DNA of 64,000 bases from Verrucomicrobiaceae bacterium UBA1938 (GTDB taxonomy: Bacteria > Verrucomicrobiota > Verrucomicrobiia > Verrucomicrobiales > Verrucomicrobiaceae), in NCBI GenBank assembly GCA_002336895.1, contig DDFC01000035.1, forward strand, positions 195,741 to 259,740. The letters run 5' to 3'. A model generated the notes under the pieces. The model was not told the origin of the DNA and searched no databases. It worked only from the letters and a program-made list of their open reading frames with translations. Shown in pieces: positions 41,600-50,674 of the stretch; position 1 is the stretch's first letter, and each line of letters starts with the position of its first letter. A program made the position numbers and the translations under genes.

Positions 41600-43009
41600 T
41601 CACCTGGCCCGCTGCAGTTTGCTCACACGTGCCGCAGCCCTGCGGTTCATCTCCATCCCGGACACCATGCCGGCGAGCATGAGCCAGTGGGAGAGGTTTT
41701 TGGTCTGGGTCAAAATGCGCTCCACCATCCCGTGCAGATAGCAGATGGACAGCGCCACCAAAATGCCAAAAGCCACATAGCCCATCAGGCTTTTGTCGTA
41801 GTAGCGCCACGCTCGAAAAGCGCACCAAAGTGTGACCGCCTCAAACAAAAGAAAAAGCCCCCACCCCACCCACCCGTTCTCCGCCAGCAGCAGCCAGTAG
41901 AGGCTTTCGGTCAGCGGATTGGCCCAGTAGAGCTCGTCCACGATGGTGAAGCCACGGCTCTCATCCCATTCTTCCAGCACTGCGCTGTACTTAGCGCCGC
42001 GCGGCCGGCTGTTCGCTACTCCATAGTTGTTCCATCCAATGCCCAGCAGCGGGTAGTCGTTCAGCATGGCCTTGCACTGCCGGTTCAGCACGGGGCGCAG
42101 GTCTTCGGCGTTTTTCTCCTTGCTCTCCTTGACCTCCTTAAGGCGCGAGTTGAGCGAGTCCATGGCAAACATCATCACCAGCATGGCACCGATCACACCC
42201 ATCACAGAAAACAAGGCCGTACGCGCGCCGGGACCACGCAGCCAGCCCATGACGAGTACGATGCCAGCACCCGCCGCATAGGCCGCCAGCGCCGCACGGG
42301 AAACAGAAAGCAGCACGCAAAGCCCCGCTGCGCCAAAAGCCGCCAGGCACAGCCACAGCAGCCGCCCTTTCACCTCCTTGTGCAGCGCAGCGGCAAACAG
42401 CACCGTCGCTGTCATGTAAGCCCACATGGACATCGGATTCTGATGCTCAAACCAGCCTTTGATCTGAAAGTAGCCCTCCAGGTAACGCATCTTCATGCAG
42501 ATCCATCCCTGCACCACCAGGCTGAGCGCCAGGCCGGTCAGTGCGGCGCGCAGATCCTTCTCATCACGCAGATACATGGCTGCCGCCACGAAGATCAACG
42601 TGGCTTTGCCAAACCGGGAAAAGGCCATGAAAGCCAGAGAAGCATCCCAGGCATTGACGACAGACATGAGCCCGGCCACAGCCCACAATGCATACAACCA
42701 TGCGCCCGGCGGCAAACCTTTGCGCGGCGGCAGTGCAGGATCGCGCGGACTTTTCGCCACGGCAATGATAAGGGCGATCGCAAACACCTCAATCAGCGAG
42801 ACTTCATAGCCTTTGGTGTGACCGCGATACTTTTCGATGCTGTCGATCATCAGCGTAAACCTGCCCGGCTGCAGTGTGGGCATGAAAATCATCAATCCAA
42901 AGAGCCCGCGCTGCCACGTTCGCCGTGTGGCCAGCACCACTCCCAGCAGCGGCGCAAAACCGCCGTACAAAAGAAAAGCGAAGATGATTTTGATCAGGTC
43001 TTTCAACAC
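41600..43009 (-). CDS. O-antigen ligase/polymerase-like membrane protein (Wzy type)
   Basis: The product has about 11 hydrophobic segments and a large hydrophilic loop near the C-terminus with PLLGIGWNNYG, the usual position of the periplasmic loop of Wzy/WaaL proteins. It probably polymerises the repeat units at the periplasmic face. The GTG at 43009 (VLKDLIKIIFAFLLYGGFAP) is chosen as the start because the frame further upstream to 43174 runs through a palindromic repeat and reads as low-complexity residues. This gives 469 residues. The start is uncertain. The gene is on the opposite strand from the rest of the locus and divergent from the GT2 gene at 43188. Confidence 0.75.
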   Translation of the reverse strand: MLKDLIKIIFAFLLYGGFAPLLGVVLATRRTWQRGLFGLMIFMPTLQPGRFTLMIDSIEKYRGHTKGYEVSLIEVFAIALIIAVAKSPRDPALPPRKGLPPGAWLYALWAVAGLMSVVNAWDASLAFMAFSRFGKATLIFVAAAMYLRDEKDLRAALTGLALSLVVQGWICMKMRYLEGYFQIKGWFEHQNPMSMWAYMTATVLFAAALHKEVKGRLLWLCLAAFGAAGLCVLLSVSRAALAAYAAGAGIVLVMGWLRGPGARTALFSVMGVIGAMLVMMFAMDSLNSRLKEVKESKEKNAEDLRPVLNRQCKAMLNDYPLLGIGWNNYGVANSRPRGAKYSAVLEEWDESRGFTIVDELYWANPLTESLYWLLLAENGWVGWGLFLLFEAVTLWCAFRAWRYYDKSLMGYVAFGILVALSICYLHGMVERILTQTKNLSHWLMLAGMVSGMEMNRRAAARVSKLQRAR

Positions 43010-43039
43010 TGGAAATGTGGTTCCTGCACAGGCTCTTTC

Positions 43040-43064
43040 ACCCCCCTCAACTGTGGGACTTTTG
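43040..43064 (-). repeat. GC-rich palindrome, copy G
   Basis: On the minus strand the element reads CAAAAGTCCCACAGTTGAGG followed by GGGGT, and lies 31 bases upstream of the polymerase-like GTG start. It is nearly identical to copy B (CAAAGTCCCCCACTTGAGG plus GGGGT) at 15.87 kb, which is in the opposite orientation. Confidence 0.55.
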
Positions 43065-43187
43065 AGCCTCGGCAGCTGGATTACGCTACCCCCGTTGATC
43101 CCACACCACATCCATGTGCTGAAAAAACTCCGCGCGCGGCACGCCTCCCGGGTTCTGTCTCGGCCCGCAGTCACCGCTTAGCATACC

Positions 43188-43994
43188 ATGAGCCGTCCCA
43201 CCATCGGTGTTCTCATCCGCTTCAAAAACTCCACCGCCACACTGCCGCGGGTGCTGCAGCGTTTGCAGGCGCAGACCATCCAGCCTCTCTTCATTCTCGG
43301 TGTGGACACTGGCAGCTCAGACGGCTCTGCCGACCTGATCCATCAGGCCGGTGGCAGAGTCATCACATGGTCGGAGCCCTACCATCATGCTCGTGTGCTC
43401 AACCATGGACTGAAAAATCTCCACACGGATCTCGTCCTCGTGCTCAGCTCCCACACCACTCTGGAAGAAGACGATGCCGTGGAGCGCATGCTCTCCGCAT
43501 TTTCAGATCCGCGCATCGTCTGCGTCAGCGCCAAGTGGGACGAAGATCCTTTCTACAGCGACTCCATCACCTGGGATGAGCTGCGCGCCAAAGGCCTGAA
43601 GTTTGGCTCCATCTACAGCAACAGCATGGGCATGATCCGCCGCTCCGCCTGGGAAGCGGTGCCGTTTGATGAAACGCTGGTCACTGCAGAAGACTACGGC
43701 TGGGCCATCGAGCAGCTTCGCCGTGGCCACGTGTGCCGCCGGCTCAAGCTAAGCTTCGGCTACGAGCGCAGCGGCTACGACCGCACCTATGACTTCGCAC
43801 GCCTCGTGTTTTTGTTTGCCCGCAGGTATCATCTGCGGGTCGCATGGCTCGGGGTGCGCGGCAGCGTGCAGCAGCTGTTCTCCGCAGTGTTGTTTCACCG
43901 GCGGGAGTCTCCCCCGCCGGCTCTGCATTATGAGCGCCTCAAGGCCTGGGCGCTGATGCGCTTTACCGGCGCTTCTTCTTTTTCCGGCCGGTGA
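43188..43994 (+). CDS. GT2-family glycosyltransferase
   Basis: The 268-residue protein has the GT-A start TIGVLIRFKNSTATLPRVL and a GVDTGSSDGSADLI loop, with an ED-type acceptor motif later (LVTAEDYGWAIEQLRRG). The usual DXD motif is not clear: VLSSHTTLEEDD stands in its place, as in some rhamnosyltransferase-like GT2 enzymes. It is the last glycosyltransferase of the locus. Its 3' end overlaps the helicase gene by 32 bases on the opposite strand. Sugar and linkage are unknown. Confidence 0.82.
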   Translation: MSRPTIGVLIRFKNSTATLPRVLQRLQAQTIQPLFILGVDTGSSDGSADLIHQAGGRVITWSEPYHHARVLNHGLKNLHTDLVLVLSSHTTLEEDDAVERMLSAFSDPRIVCVSAKWDEDPFYSDSITWDELRAKGLKFGSIYSNSMGMIRRSAWEAVPFDETLVTAEDYGWAIEQLRRGHVCRRLKLSFGYERSGYDRTYDFARLVFLFARRYHLRVAWLGVRGSVQQLFSAVLFHRRESPPPALHYERLKAWALMRFTGASSFSGR

Positions 43995-45555
43995 GGATCG
44001 CGCGGGCACGGTCCTCGTCATCGAGAGCCGTGGTGTATTTGTAGCTGAAGCCATCAAGTTTACGCCGCTCGATTTTCTGGCCGATAAGCCGTTCAATGGA
44101 CGCCACGTTCATGAGTTCGTCGGCGGCGAACAGAGTAAAGGCGTCGCCCTCTTTCTGCGCGCGTCCGGTACGTCCGATACGGTGCACATAGTCCTCCGAA
44201 TGCTCGGGCACCATGTAGTTGATGACGTGCGTCACGCTGCTGACGTCCAGACCGCGTGCAGCCAGGTCAGTGGCCACAATGATCTCAAATTCCCCGCTGC
44301 GGAAGCCCTGCAGGGCGCGCTCACGGTCACGCTGGCCGATGTCCGAGTGCATCACAGCCACCTTGTATTCGTTCAGCTGATTGAGTGCCGAGTAGATCTG
44401 GTCCGCCTGCACCTTGGTGCGGGTGAAGATCATCACGCTTTCAAAGTGCGTCTGCTTCAGGATGGCGATCAGCAGCTCCATGCGCTGGTCGCTCGCCACC
44501 GGGTACATGTAGTGGCTCACGGTCTCGGCGGTGGAGGCGCGGATGCCCACTTCCACGCTTTCAGGGTCCTTCAGGGCAAAGTCCGCCAGGCTCTTGATCT
44601 GCGGCGGCATCGTGGCGGAGAAAAACAGCGTCTGGCGTGCCGTCGGCGTTTTTTCCACGATCCGGCGCACGTCCGGCAGGAAGCCCATGTCCAGCATGCG
44701 GTCCACCTCATCGAGGATCAGCACTTCCACATCGCGCAGATCGGCCACGCCTTCCTGCATGAAGTCGAGCAGGCGGCCCGGGGTGGCCACGACGACGTCC
44801 ACTCCCTGCTGCAGCCCTTTGCGCTGCTTTTCATAGCCTACCCCGCCATGGACGAGGAGCACTCGCAGGCCGGTATGCTTGCCATATTTTTCAAACTGCT
44901 CCACCACCTGGGCGGCCAGCTCGCGCACCGGCTCGAGCACGAGCACGCGGAACTTTCCGGGAGCCCCCATGCGCGTCAGCGTGGGCAGTGCAAAAGCGGC
45001 CGTCTTGCCGGTGCCGGTCTGCGAGGCGCCCACCACATCCTTGCCAGTGAGAATGATAGGGATGGACTTTTCCTGAATGGTCGTGGGTTTTTCATACCCG
45101 GACTCACGAATGGCGGCCAGCACGGCTGGGGAGAGACCCAGCACCTCAAATGCCTCCGGATAGGGGCCCTCGGGAACCGGCGGCGCTGGTGGCGGAGGCA
45201 CCGGCGCATGGTTTTCACGCACAGGCTTGTCCTCGCGGGGACCGCGCGGCGGGCGTTTGTCATCACGGTCCCGGCCACGTGGGGAACTGCGGCGTCCATC
45301 ACGCTCAGTCCGTTCGCCACGATCACGCGGCGGGCGTCCTTCACGCGGCGGGCGCGGGCTGTGCTCCCGGGGCTTGTCCTCGTGCGGGCGCTTGTGCCCG
45401 TGCATGGTGGCCGGATGATGGTCCTTGGCGGCATGCCCTTTGGCGGTCGCATCTTTCTTTTTACCTCTGCCAATGACGCGTTTCAGGCCTTCCTTGATGC
45501 GGCTGAAAAGGGAGGGTTTCTTCGGGGCGTGTTCGGTTCTACGTGGGGTGGTCAC
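43963..45555 (-). CDS. DEAD-box RNA helicase (RhlE-like)
   Basis: The 530-residue protein has all DEAD-box motifs: a Q-motif region (PTTIQEKSIPI), ASQTGTGKTAAF (motif I), PVRELAAQV (Ia), TPGRLLDF (Ib), ILDEVDRML (DEVD variant of motif II), FFSATMP (III), ATDLAARGLD (V) and HRIGRTGR (VI). A basic, Arg-, Lys- and Pro-rich N-terminal extension of about 130 residues and a KKKKRR tail should bind RNA. The DEVD variant of motif II is unusual but conservative. It probably remodels ribosomal or messenger RNA. It is convergent with the preceding GT2 gene. Confidence 0.9.
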   Translation of the reverse strand: MTTPRRTEHAPKKPSLFSRIKEGLKRVIGRGKKKDATAKGHAAKDHHPATMHGHKRPHEDKPREHSPRPPREGRPPRDRGERTERDGRRSSPRGRDRDDKRPPRGPREDKPVRENHAPVPPPPAPPVPEGPYPEAFEVLGLSPAVLAAIRESGYEKPTTIQEKSIPIILTGKDVVGASQTGTGKTAAFALPTLTRMGAPGKFRVLVLEPVRELAAQVVEQFEKYGKHTGLRVLLVHGGVGYEKQRKGLQQGVDVVVATPGRLLDFMQEGVADLRDVEVLILDEVDRMLDMGFLPDVRRIVEKTPTARQTLFFSATMPPQIKSLADFALKDPESVEVGIRASTAETVSHYMYPVASDQRMELLIAILKQTHFESVMIFTRTKVQADQIYSALNQLNEYKVAVMHSDIGQRDRERALQGFRSGEFEIIVATDLAARGLDVSSVTHVINYMVPEHSEDYVHRIGRTGRAQKEGDAFTLFAADELMNVASIERLIGQKIERRKLDGFSYKYTTALDDEDRARAILTGRKKKKRR

Positions 45556-45636
45556 AAGCTTTTTTGGGAGGTAAGAGGCAGTCTATCGGCCAGTTTGGGG
45601 GACAATGCAAACCCGCAGACAGCCCCCCGGGGATTG

Positions 45637-46119
45637 TCAGAGCTTCATGGCGTAATGCACCTGCCGGGCCACCTCCTCAAAACCACAGCTGGGGTACAGG
45701 TGCTGGCCGATGGCATTGGACGCCATGGTCTCGATCTGGGCTATCTTCATGCCCTCCTCCCGCATGTAGTCCAGCGCATGCTGGATGAGGCGGCGTCCCA
45801 GCCCCAGCCCGCGGGCGCTCTCCACCACGGCGATGTTGGGTATCCGCCCCCGCTCATTGACCCGGTCCAGGCGGGTGGTGATGTAGCCTAGAATCTCCTC
45901 CCCCCGCTCTGCCACAAAGCAGCCCTCCCGGCACTGCGCCACATCATCGTCGATGTGACTGGCCTTGCGGACCTTCCAGTCCCGGTCATTCCAGAGGCCA
46001 AATTTGTGCTCCAGCATCTGTTCCAGAGCCACGCTGCCAAAGGATGCCACGGTGATCTGGCGCAGCTGCTCCAGATCTTTGTCCTGATAGGGGCGGATGA
46101 GAAGAGGCGGTTCGTCCAT
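45637..46119 (-). CDS. GNAT-family N-acetyltransferase
   Basis: The start at 46119 (MDEPPLLIRPYQDKDLEQLR) fits the GNAT N-terminus; upstream ATGs add unlike residues. The 160-residue protein has the acetyl-CoA binding motif A, IAVVESARGLGLGRRLIQHAL, matching Q/R-x-x-G-x-G/A, preceded by GYITTRLDRVNERGRIPN and followed by HLYPSCGFEEV. RimI-like enzymes acetylate proteins, but the substrate here is unknown. It stands alone. Confidence 0.85.
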   Translation of the reverse strand: MDEPPLLIRPYQDKDLEQLRQITVASFGSVALEQMLEHKFGLWNDRDWKVRKASHIDDDVAQCREGCFVAERGEEILGYITTRLDRVNERGRIPNIAVVESARGLGLGRRLIQHALDYMREEGMKIAQIETMASNAIGQHLYPSCGFEEVARQVHYAMKL

Positions 46120-46286
46120 GTTTGAGGGGGTTGAAGATCGGGAAAAGAGTGGCATTCTGTCTCGTCGGACAAGCATCAATCGTCCAAATGGCACGGGTCT
46201 TGCGAAATAGATGCGTGGTTTTTGGCGTTGATCTCCATATTAATTCAGAGTTGCGAACATCTTAGCTTATATCATTCTTCTGGCCC

Positions 46287-47135
46287 ATGCTGCTTTTTAG
46301 CCGGAGTTCTAGCAAATCTCTTAGCCGCCTTATCAAGGCTGCCGGGAACTTGCTTCTGGCCGGAATTCTCAGCCAATGCACTGCCGTGCCGCCTAAAGGC
46401 GATGTGGTCGTCAGCGTCAAAGATCAAAAGCTGGGCATTTATGACCACGGCAAGCTGACAAAGCAGTTCGTCATCTCGACTTCCAAATTCGGACTCGGCG
46501 ACCAGCAGGGCAGCAATCGCACCCCATTGGGCGAGCATGAAATCATCGCCAAGATTGGCAAGGGACTCCCCGCTGGCGCAGTCTTGAAAAGCCGCCGCTG
46601 GAACGGCGAGGTGCTCAAGCCGAACGCCCCTGGCCGTGATCCCATCGTCTCGCGCATTCTCTGGCTGCGTGGCATGGAGGCGACCAATCGCAACGCCTTC
46701 AACCGCTACATCTACATCCACGGCACCACCGAGGAAAACCGCCTCGGCAAGCCCGCCAGCTATGGCTGCGTGCGCATGGGCATGCGAGATGTGGTGGACC
46801 TCTTCGACACCGTGGACATCGGGGCCAAGGTGGTCATTACCAAAGGTTCCCTGCCTCCTGGTCAGAAGGAAAAGCCTGAGGCCGCAGAATCAACTGCTGA
46901 CGACGGTTCTCCTGCGTTGACCGCCCCAGGCTCCGCCACATCTCCGCCGATTGAAGTGGGACGCGTCCTCGCCACGGACGCTGAAAAGAAGCGCGCTGAA
47001 GAAAATGAAGCACGCATCAAGGCCAAGACTGAGCCCGAAGCTGAGAAGCCTGCCCCAAAGTCAAAATCATCCCGCGCCAAATCGGACACCAAGGTGGCCG
47101 GCCACTCGGCCCACAAGTCCAAGGCCAAGGCTTGA
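46287..47135 (+). CDS. L,D-transpeptidase (YkuD family), exported
   Basis: The 282-residue protein has an N-terminal hydrophobic export segment (about residues 16-30; Cys31 may or may not be lipidated, since LSQC is an unusual lipobox). A YkuD domain follows, with His145 in IYIHGTTEE and the catalytic Cys161 in ASYGCVRM. It should form or modify 3-3 peptide crosslinks or attach proteins to peptidoglycan in the periplasm. The last 90 residues are Lys-, Ala- and Glu-rich and of low complexity. The upstream 90 bases are AT-rich compared with the surroundings and probably hold its promoter. Confidence 0.85.
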   Translation: MLLFSRSSSKSLSRLIKAAGNLLLAGILSQCTAVPPKGDVVVSVKDQKLGIYDHGKLTKQFVISTSKFGLGDQQGSNRTPLGEHEIIAKIGKGLPAGAVLKSRRWNGEVLKPNAPGRDPIVSRILWLRGMEATNRNAFNRYIYIHGTTEENRLGKPASYGCVRMGMRDVVDLFDTVDIGAKVVITKGSLPPGQKEKPEAAESTADDGSPALTAPGSATSPPIEVGRVLATDAEKKRAEENEARIKAKTEPEAEKPAPKSKSSRAKSDTKVAGHSAHKSKAKA

Positions 47136-47139
47136 GAAG

Positions 47140-47994
47140 TCACTGGCTCACGACGACCTCGAAAGCCGGCAGTGCTTTCAGCATGGAGGGATTCGTCTCC
47201 TGCGGCATGCGGCGCATGACCTGAAACTGCCGGGGATCCAGCACCACCCGCTGCTTGTGCATGCCGCCTTCGTAGATCTCGCTCTCCTCCCAGCGCGGCG
47301 CCTCGCGGAATGAAGCCTGCGAGGGCCGGTACACAGCGGTGCGTCCCACATTCTCGTCGATCAATCCCGCCTCCGCCCTGCCCGTCAGGTGGCACACGCC
47401 CACCACGCAGCCCAGTTCCACAGCCCGGGCCGAGGCGCAGCGGTCCACCCGCTCCACGCCCAGCACCGTCTCCGTGGCGCTCGGCACCAGCACCACATCC
47501 ACCCCCGCCCCGCGCAGGCGGGTGCTGATCTCGGGAATCTCAATGTCCAGGCAGATCACCACGGCAAAACGCAGCCCGGCAAATTCCCACAGCCGCAGTT
47601 CTGTGCCCGGGGAAAAATCCGACTCCCAGGGTGTGAGGTGCAGCTTGTCCTGATGCAGCAGGCGGTCCTCCACCAGAATCGGTGCCCGGTTGCGCAGTTC
47701 CTGGCGTTCCTCATCCCAGAAAGGCACCGTGCCCAGCACCACTGCTTTGCCAGGCCTGCTCAGCAGGGATTTCAGCGCAGGCAGCACCTCGCCCCAGAAG
47801 ACCTCGGACACACGCCTGAGCGTCTGCGGCTCCACCAGCGGCTCCAGCCCCACCCAGGTAAACTCCGGCAGCAGCACCAGATCCGCGCCAGCGTCCCAGG
47901 ACGACTCCACGCAATCCGCCACCGCCGCAGCAAAAGCCGATGGCGAACGGGCGGCAACTCCGGGATCAAACGTGCATAGATCAATCTCCAACAT
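47140..47994 (-). CDS. Carbon-nitrogen hydrolase (nitrilase superfamily)
   Basis: The 284-residue protein keeps the catalytic triad of the nitrilase/amidase superfamily: Glu44 (LVLLPEFTW), Lys117 (HQDKLHLTPWE) and Cys148 (AVVICLDIEIPE). Members hydrolyse amides or nitriles, and many act in repair of damaged metabolites. The length is normal and no signal peptide is present, so it is cytoplasmic. It is convergent with the transpeptidase gene four bases away. The exact substrate cannot be assigned. Confidence 0.87.
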   Translation of the reverse strand: MLEIDLCTFDPGVAARSPSAFAAAVADCVESSWDAGADLVLLPEFTWVGLEPLVEPQTLRRVSEVFWGEVLPALKSLLSRPGKAVVLGTVPFWDEERQELRNRAPILVEDRLLHQDKLHLTPWESDFSPGTELRLWEFAGLRFAVVICLDIEIPEISTRLRGAGVDVVLVPSATETVLGVERVDRCASARAVELGCVVGVCHLTGRAEAGLIDENVGRTAVYRPSQASFREAPRWEESEIYEGGMHKQRVVLDPRQFQVMRRMPQETNPSMLKALPAFEVVVSQ

Positions 47995-48015
47995 GGCAGT
48001 GCCGCATTCTGCGCC

Positions 48016-48144
48016 TCATTTACCGCACCCGCAACTCCCGCTACACCCCGGCTTTTTCCGGCGTCTGGCAGAGCGCACGATGAAGAGCACGGTCGTCACA
48101 AGCACGACCGCAATGGCTGCGATGGATTGCCAGTCTTGATTCAT
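48016..48144 (-). CDS. FeoB-associated Cys-rich membrane protein
   Basis: This 42-residue protein is too short for many gene callers. It has one membrane segment (SIAAIAVVLVTTVLFIV), a basic RSARRRKK stretch and a cysteine-rich end, CSGSCGCGK. That layout matches the small FeoB-associated proteins (Pfam12669) encoded after feoB. It lies 14 bases downstream of feoB on the same strand. It may help FeoB assemble or bind iron at the inner membrane; the precise role is not established. Confidence 0.8.
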   Translation of the reverse strand: MNQDWQSIAAIAVVLVTTVLFIVRSARRRKKPGCSGSCGCGK

Positions 48145-48158
48145 GATGTCTAGGAGGT

Positions 48159-50243
48159 TCAGTAGCCCAGCGCACTGCCGATCTGGAAGATCAGCAGACT
48201 CAGTACATACGCCGTTCCGGTCATGTATCCGAGCTGAAACATCGCCCATTTCCAGCTGCCCGTCTCTCGCTTCACGATGGCGATGGTGCTGACGCACTGC
48301 ATGGCAAAGACGTAAAACACCAGCAGGCTGATGCACACGAGCGGGGTGTACACCGCCCTGCCGTCCGGCCGGCGTTCAGCGGCCAGTTTGTCCCGCAGAG
48401 GAGCCAGATTCTCGTCGTCTTCGCTCTCCACAGCATAGACCACACCCATCGTGGAGTTAAACACCTCGCGCGCGGCAAAGCTGCCAATGAGTCCGATGCC
48501 AATCTTCCAGTCGTAGCCCAGTGGAGCGATGGCAGGCTCGATCAGCTTGCCCGCACGCCCCGCAAAGCTGTTTTCAAGCTGCAGCGCCTTGTCTTCGGTG
48601 TCGCTCTTCGGGTAGGTGGAGGCAGCCCAGATCAGGATGGAAATGCCCATGATGATCGTGCCTGCACGCACCAGGAACATGCGCGCACGCTGCCACACCT
48701 GCAGCAGGATGGACTTCAGCGCAGGCATCTTGTAGGAGGGCATCTCCAGGATCATGGGGCTGGCCACGCCCTTCATGACGCACTTGTTGAACACCCACGC
48801 AAAGAAGAAGGCCCCCAGCGTGCCCAGAGCATACAGCCCCAGCATGATGCCCGCCTGGGTCAGCGCACCCACCTTGCCCACCGGAAAAAGCACACCGATG
48901 AGCAGCGAGTAAACCGGCAGACGCGCCGAGCAGGAGGCCAGCGGCGCGATCAGGATGGTGATCAGCCGGTCCTTGGGACTGTCGATTGTGCGCGCCGCCA
49001 TGACCCCGGGAATGGCACAGGCATACGAGCTGAGGAAGGGCAGGAAAGATTTCCCATTGAGCCCCACCTTGCTCATGGCCCAGTCCATGATGAAGGCCAG
49101 ACGCGACATGTACCCCGTGTCCTCCATGATGCCGATGAAGAAGAACAGGATCAAAATCTGCGGTAGGAAGATGACCACCCCACCCACACCAGGCACAACC
49201 CCGTTGACAATGAGATCACGTAGATCCCCGGCAGACATCAGCCCCTCCACATACGAGCCCAGCCAGCCAAACCCGGTCTCGATCCACCCCATGGGCCCCT
49301 CGGCCACTTTGAAAATGAGAAAGAACAGCAGCCCCAGCACGAGCATCAAATTCACGAAACCGAGCACCGGATGCAGCAAGATTCGGTCGATCTTGGTGGT
49401 GATTGTCTCCACTTCCTGATCTGGCCGCTTCAACACCTCGGCACAAAGTTGCTCGATGCTGCGGTAGCGCTCGGCCACCAGTTCATCCTCCCACCCCGGA
49501 AAGCTGCTCTCCATCTGGGTGCGCAGCTCCTGAATCCTCTGGAGCTGGGTGTCTGCAAAGCCGTAGTGCGTAGGGTCTTGATCCGAAAGCAGATACAGCG
49601 GCTCCAGCAGAGAAGCCCTGCTGTGGATGGCACCGGTCTGGCACAAGGGGCCGCGGCTCTGCTCCAGTGCGGCTCTTACACCATCCGGCAGCTTGGCGCT
49701 CTGCCACTTCGGCGGCGTCAGGTCCTCGCGGCTCAGGGCCAGTTTCAGCTCGATCAGTCCCTGGCCGGTCACCGCCTGCGTCTGCACCACCACCACACCG
49801 AGCAGTTCGGACAGTTTGGCGGCGTCGATCCGCCACTCACGCTGCACCGCCACGTCCATCATGTTCAGCACCAGAATCGTCGGCAGCCCGAGTTCCAGCA
49901 CCTGGCTGGCCAGGTAGAGATTGCGTTCCAGATTGGCGGAGTCCACCACACAGACCACACGATCCGGGCGTGGAGTGTCCTCTCTGCGGCCCAGCAGCAC
50001 GTCACGCAGCACGGCCTCGTCCGGAGAGCGCGCGTTGAGGCTGTAGGCCCCGGGCAGGTCGATCAGCCGCAGCTTTTTCCCATGCTGGCTGTAGCACTCG
50101 CCGATCTTGCGCTCGACGGTCACTCCCGGGTAATTGGCCACCTTTTGCTTCAGCCCGGTCAGCAGGTTGAAAAGCGTGGTCTTCCCGGAGTTCGGGTTTC
50201 CCACAATGGCGATCAGGGGTGGTTCAGACTTGGCCTGGCTCAT
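48159..50243 (-). CDS. feoB: Ferrous iron transporter FeoB
   Basis: The 694-residue protein begins with a G domain: G1 GNPNSGKTT, G3 DLPGAYSL, G4 NMMD. A helical GDI-like region follows, then a membrane domain with the two conserved Gate motifs, of which GVVIFLPQILILFFFIGIMEDTGYM is the first. It imports Fe2+ across the inner membrane. It follows feoA with a four-base overlap and is followed by the Cys-rich partner. The length is normal and no defect is visible. Confidence 0.95.
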   Translation of the reverse strand: MSQAKSEPPLIAIVGNPNSGKTTLFNLLTGLKQKVANYPGVTVERKIGECYSQHGKKLRLIDLPGAYSLNARSPDEAVLRDVLLGRREDTPRPDRVVCVVDSANLERNLYLASQVLELGLPTILVLNMMDVAVQREWRIDAAKLSELLGVVVVQTQAVTGQGLIELKLALSREDLTPPKWQSAKLPDGVRAALEQSRGPLCQTGAIHSRASLLEPLYLLSDQDPTHYGFADTQLQRIQELRTQMESSFPGWEDELVAERYRSIEQLCAEVLKRPDQEVETITTKIDRILLHPVLGFVNLMLVLGLLFFLIFKVAEGPMGWIETGFGWLGSYVEGLMSAGDLRDLIVNGVVPGVGGVVIFLPQILILFFFIGIMEDTGYMSRLAFIMDWAMSKVGLNGKSFLPFLSSYACAIPGVMAARTIDSPKDRLITILIAPLASCSARLPVYSLLIGVLFPVGKVGALTQAGIMLGLYALGTLGAFFFAWVFNKCVMKGVASPMILEMPSYKMPALKSILLQVWQRARMFLVRAGTIIMGISILIWAASTYPKSDTEDKALQLENSFAGRAGKLIEPAIAPLGYDWKIGIGLIGSFAAREVFNSTMGVVYAVESEDDENLAPLRDKLAAERRPDGRAVYTPLVCISLLVFYVFAMQCVSTIAIVKRETGSWKWAMFQLGYMTGTAYVLSLLIFQIGSALGY

Positions 50244-50479
50244 GCTGCGGCGGGAGCGATGGCGATGAAGGCCGCCTCATGGTTGCGCATGGAAAGGTGG
50301 GAGCCACGCACGCAGATTTCGATAGGTTCGCCCAGTGGCGCTCGCCGCGTCACACGAACGCGGGTGCCCGGCACGATGCCCATCTCCCGCAGTCGGGTGA
50401 GGCAGGAGCGCCCGGTGGGCATTTCCTTGACGATGGCGTCTGAGCCAACTGGAAGATCAGCAAGGGTGGTGGCGTGCAT
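50240..50479 (-). CDS. feoA: Ferrous iron transport protein FeoA
   Basis: The ATG at 50479 (MHATTLADLPVGSDAIVKEM) gives a 79-residue SH3-like FeoA protein, matching the family's length and its LREMGIVPGTRVRVTRRAPLG core. Longer starts add unlike residues. It overlaps feoB by four bases and probably supports its activity by protein contact. The 195-base region to argH on the other strand must contain both promoters; no convincing Fur box was identified there. Confidence 0.92.
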   Translation of the reverse strand: MHATTLADLPVGSDAIVKEMPTGRSCLTRLREMGIVPGTRVRVTRRAPLGEPIEICVRGSHLSMRNHEAAFIAIAPAAA

Positions 50480-50674
50480 GAAAGGGTAATGGTTCTGCAA
50501 TTGAGACTCTGTCGCAGATTTTGATACGAGATTAACAAGAACTGCGGTCCTGGCAAATGCGGACTTTGCGCAGATTTTGCGCTTCCTCTCCCCCACCCGT
50601 AGGACTGCGCGGCTCGCCGTGGCGGTTGCACGGGGTCTGAAAGCCGCTAGTCTGCGCGCCCTCTAAAAAAATCT

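Noticed and set aside
41687..43579. Plus-strand open frame of 630 codons
   Set aside because: It is antisense to the polymerase-like membrane gene and out of frame with the GT2 gene; composition is His/Arg/Gln-rich as expected for a shadow frame.
11679..43994. Exosortase/PEP-CTERM system
   Set aside because: Some genes resemble those of such systems, but no exosortase or PEP-CTERM protein was found.
46228..46273. Sigma-70 promoter of the L,D-transpeptidase
   Set aside because: AT-rich boxes occur, but no -35/-10 pair with acceptable spacing could be defended.
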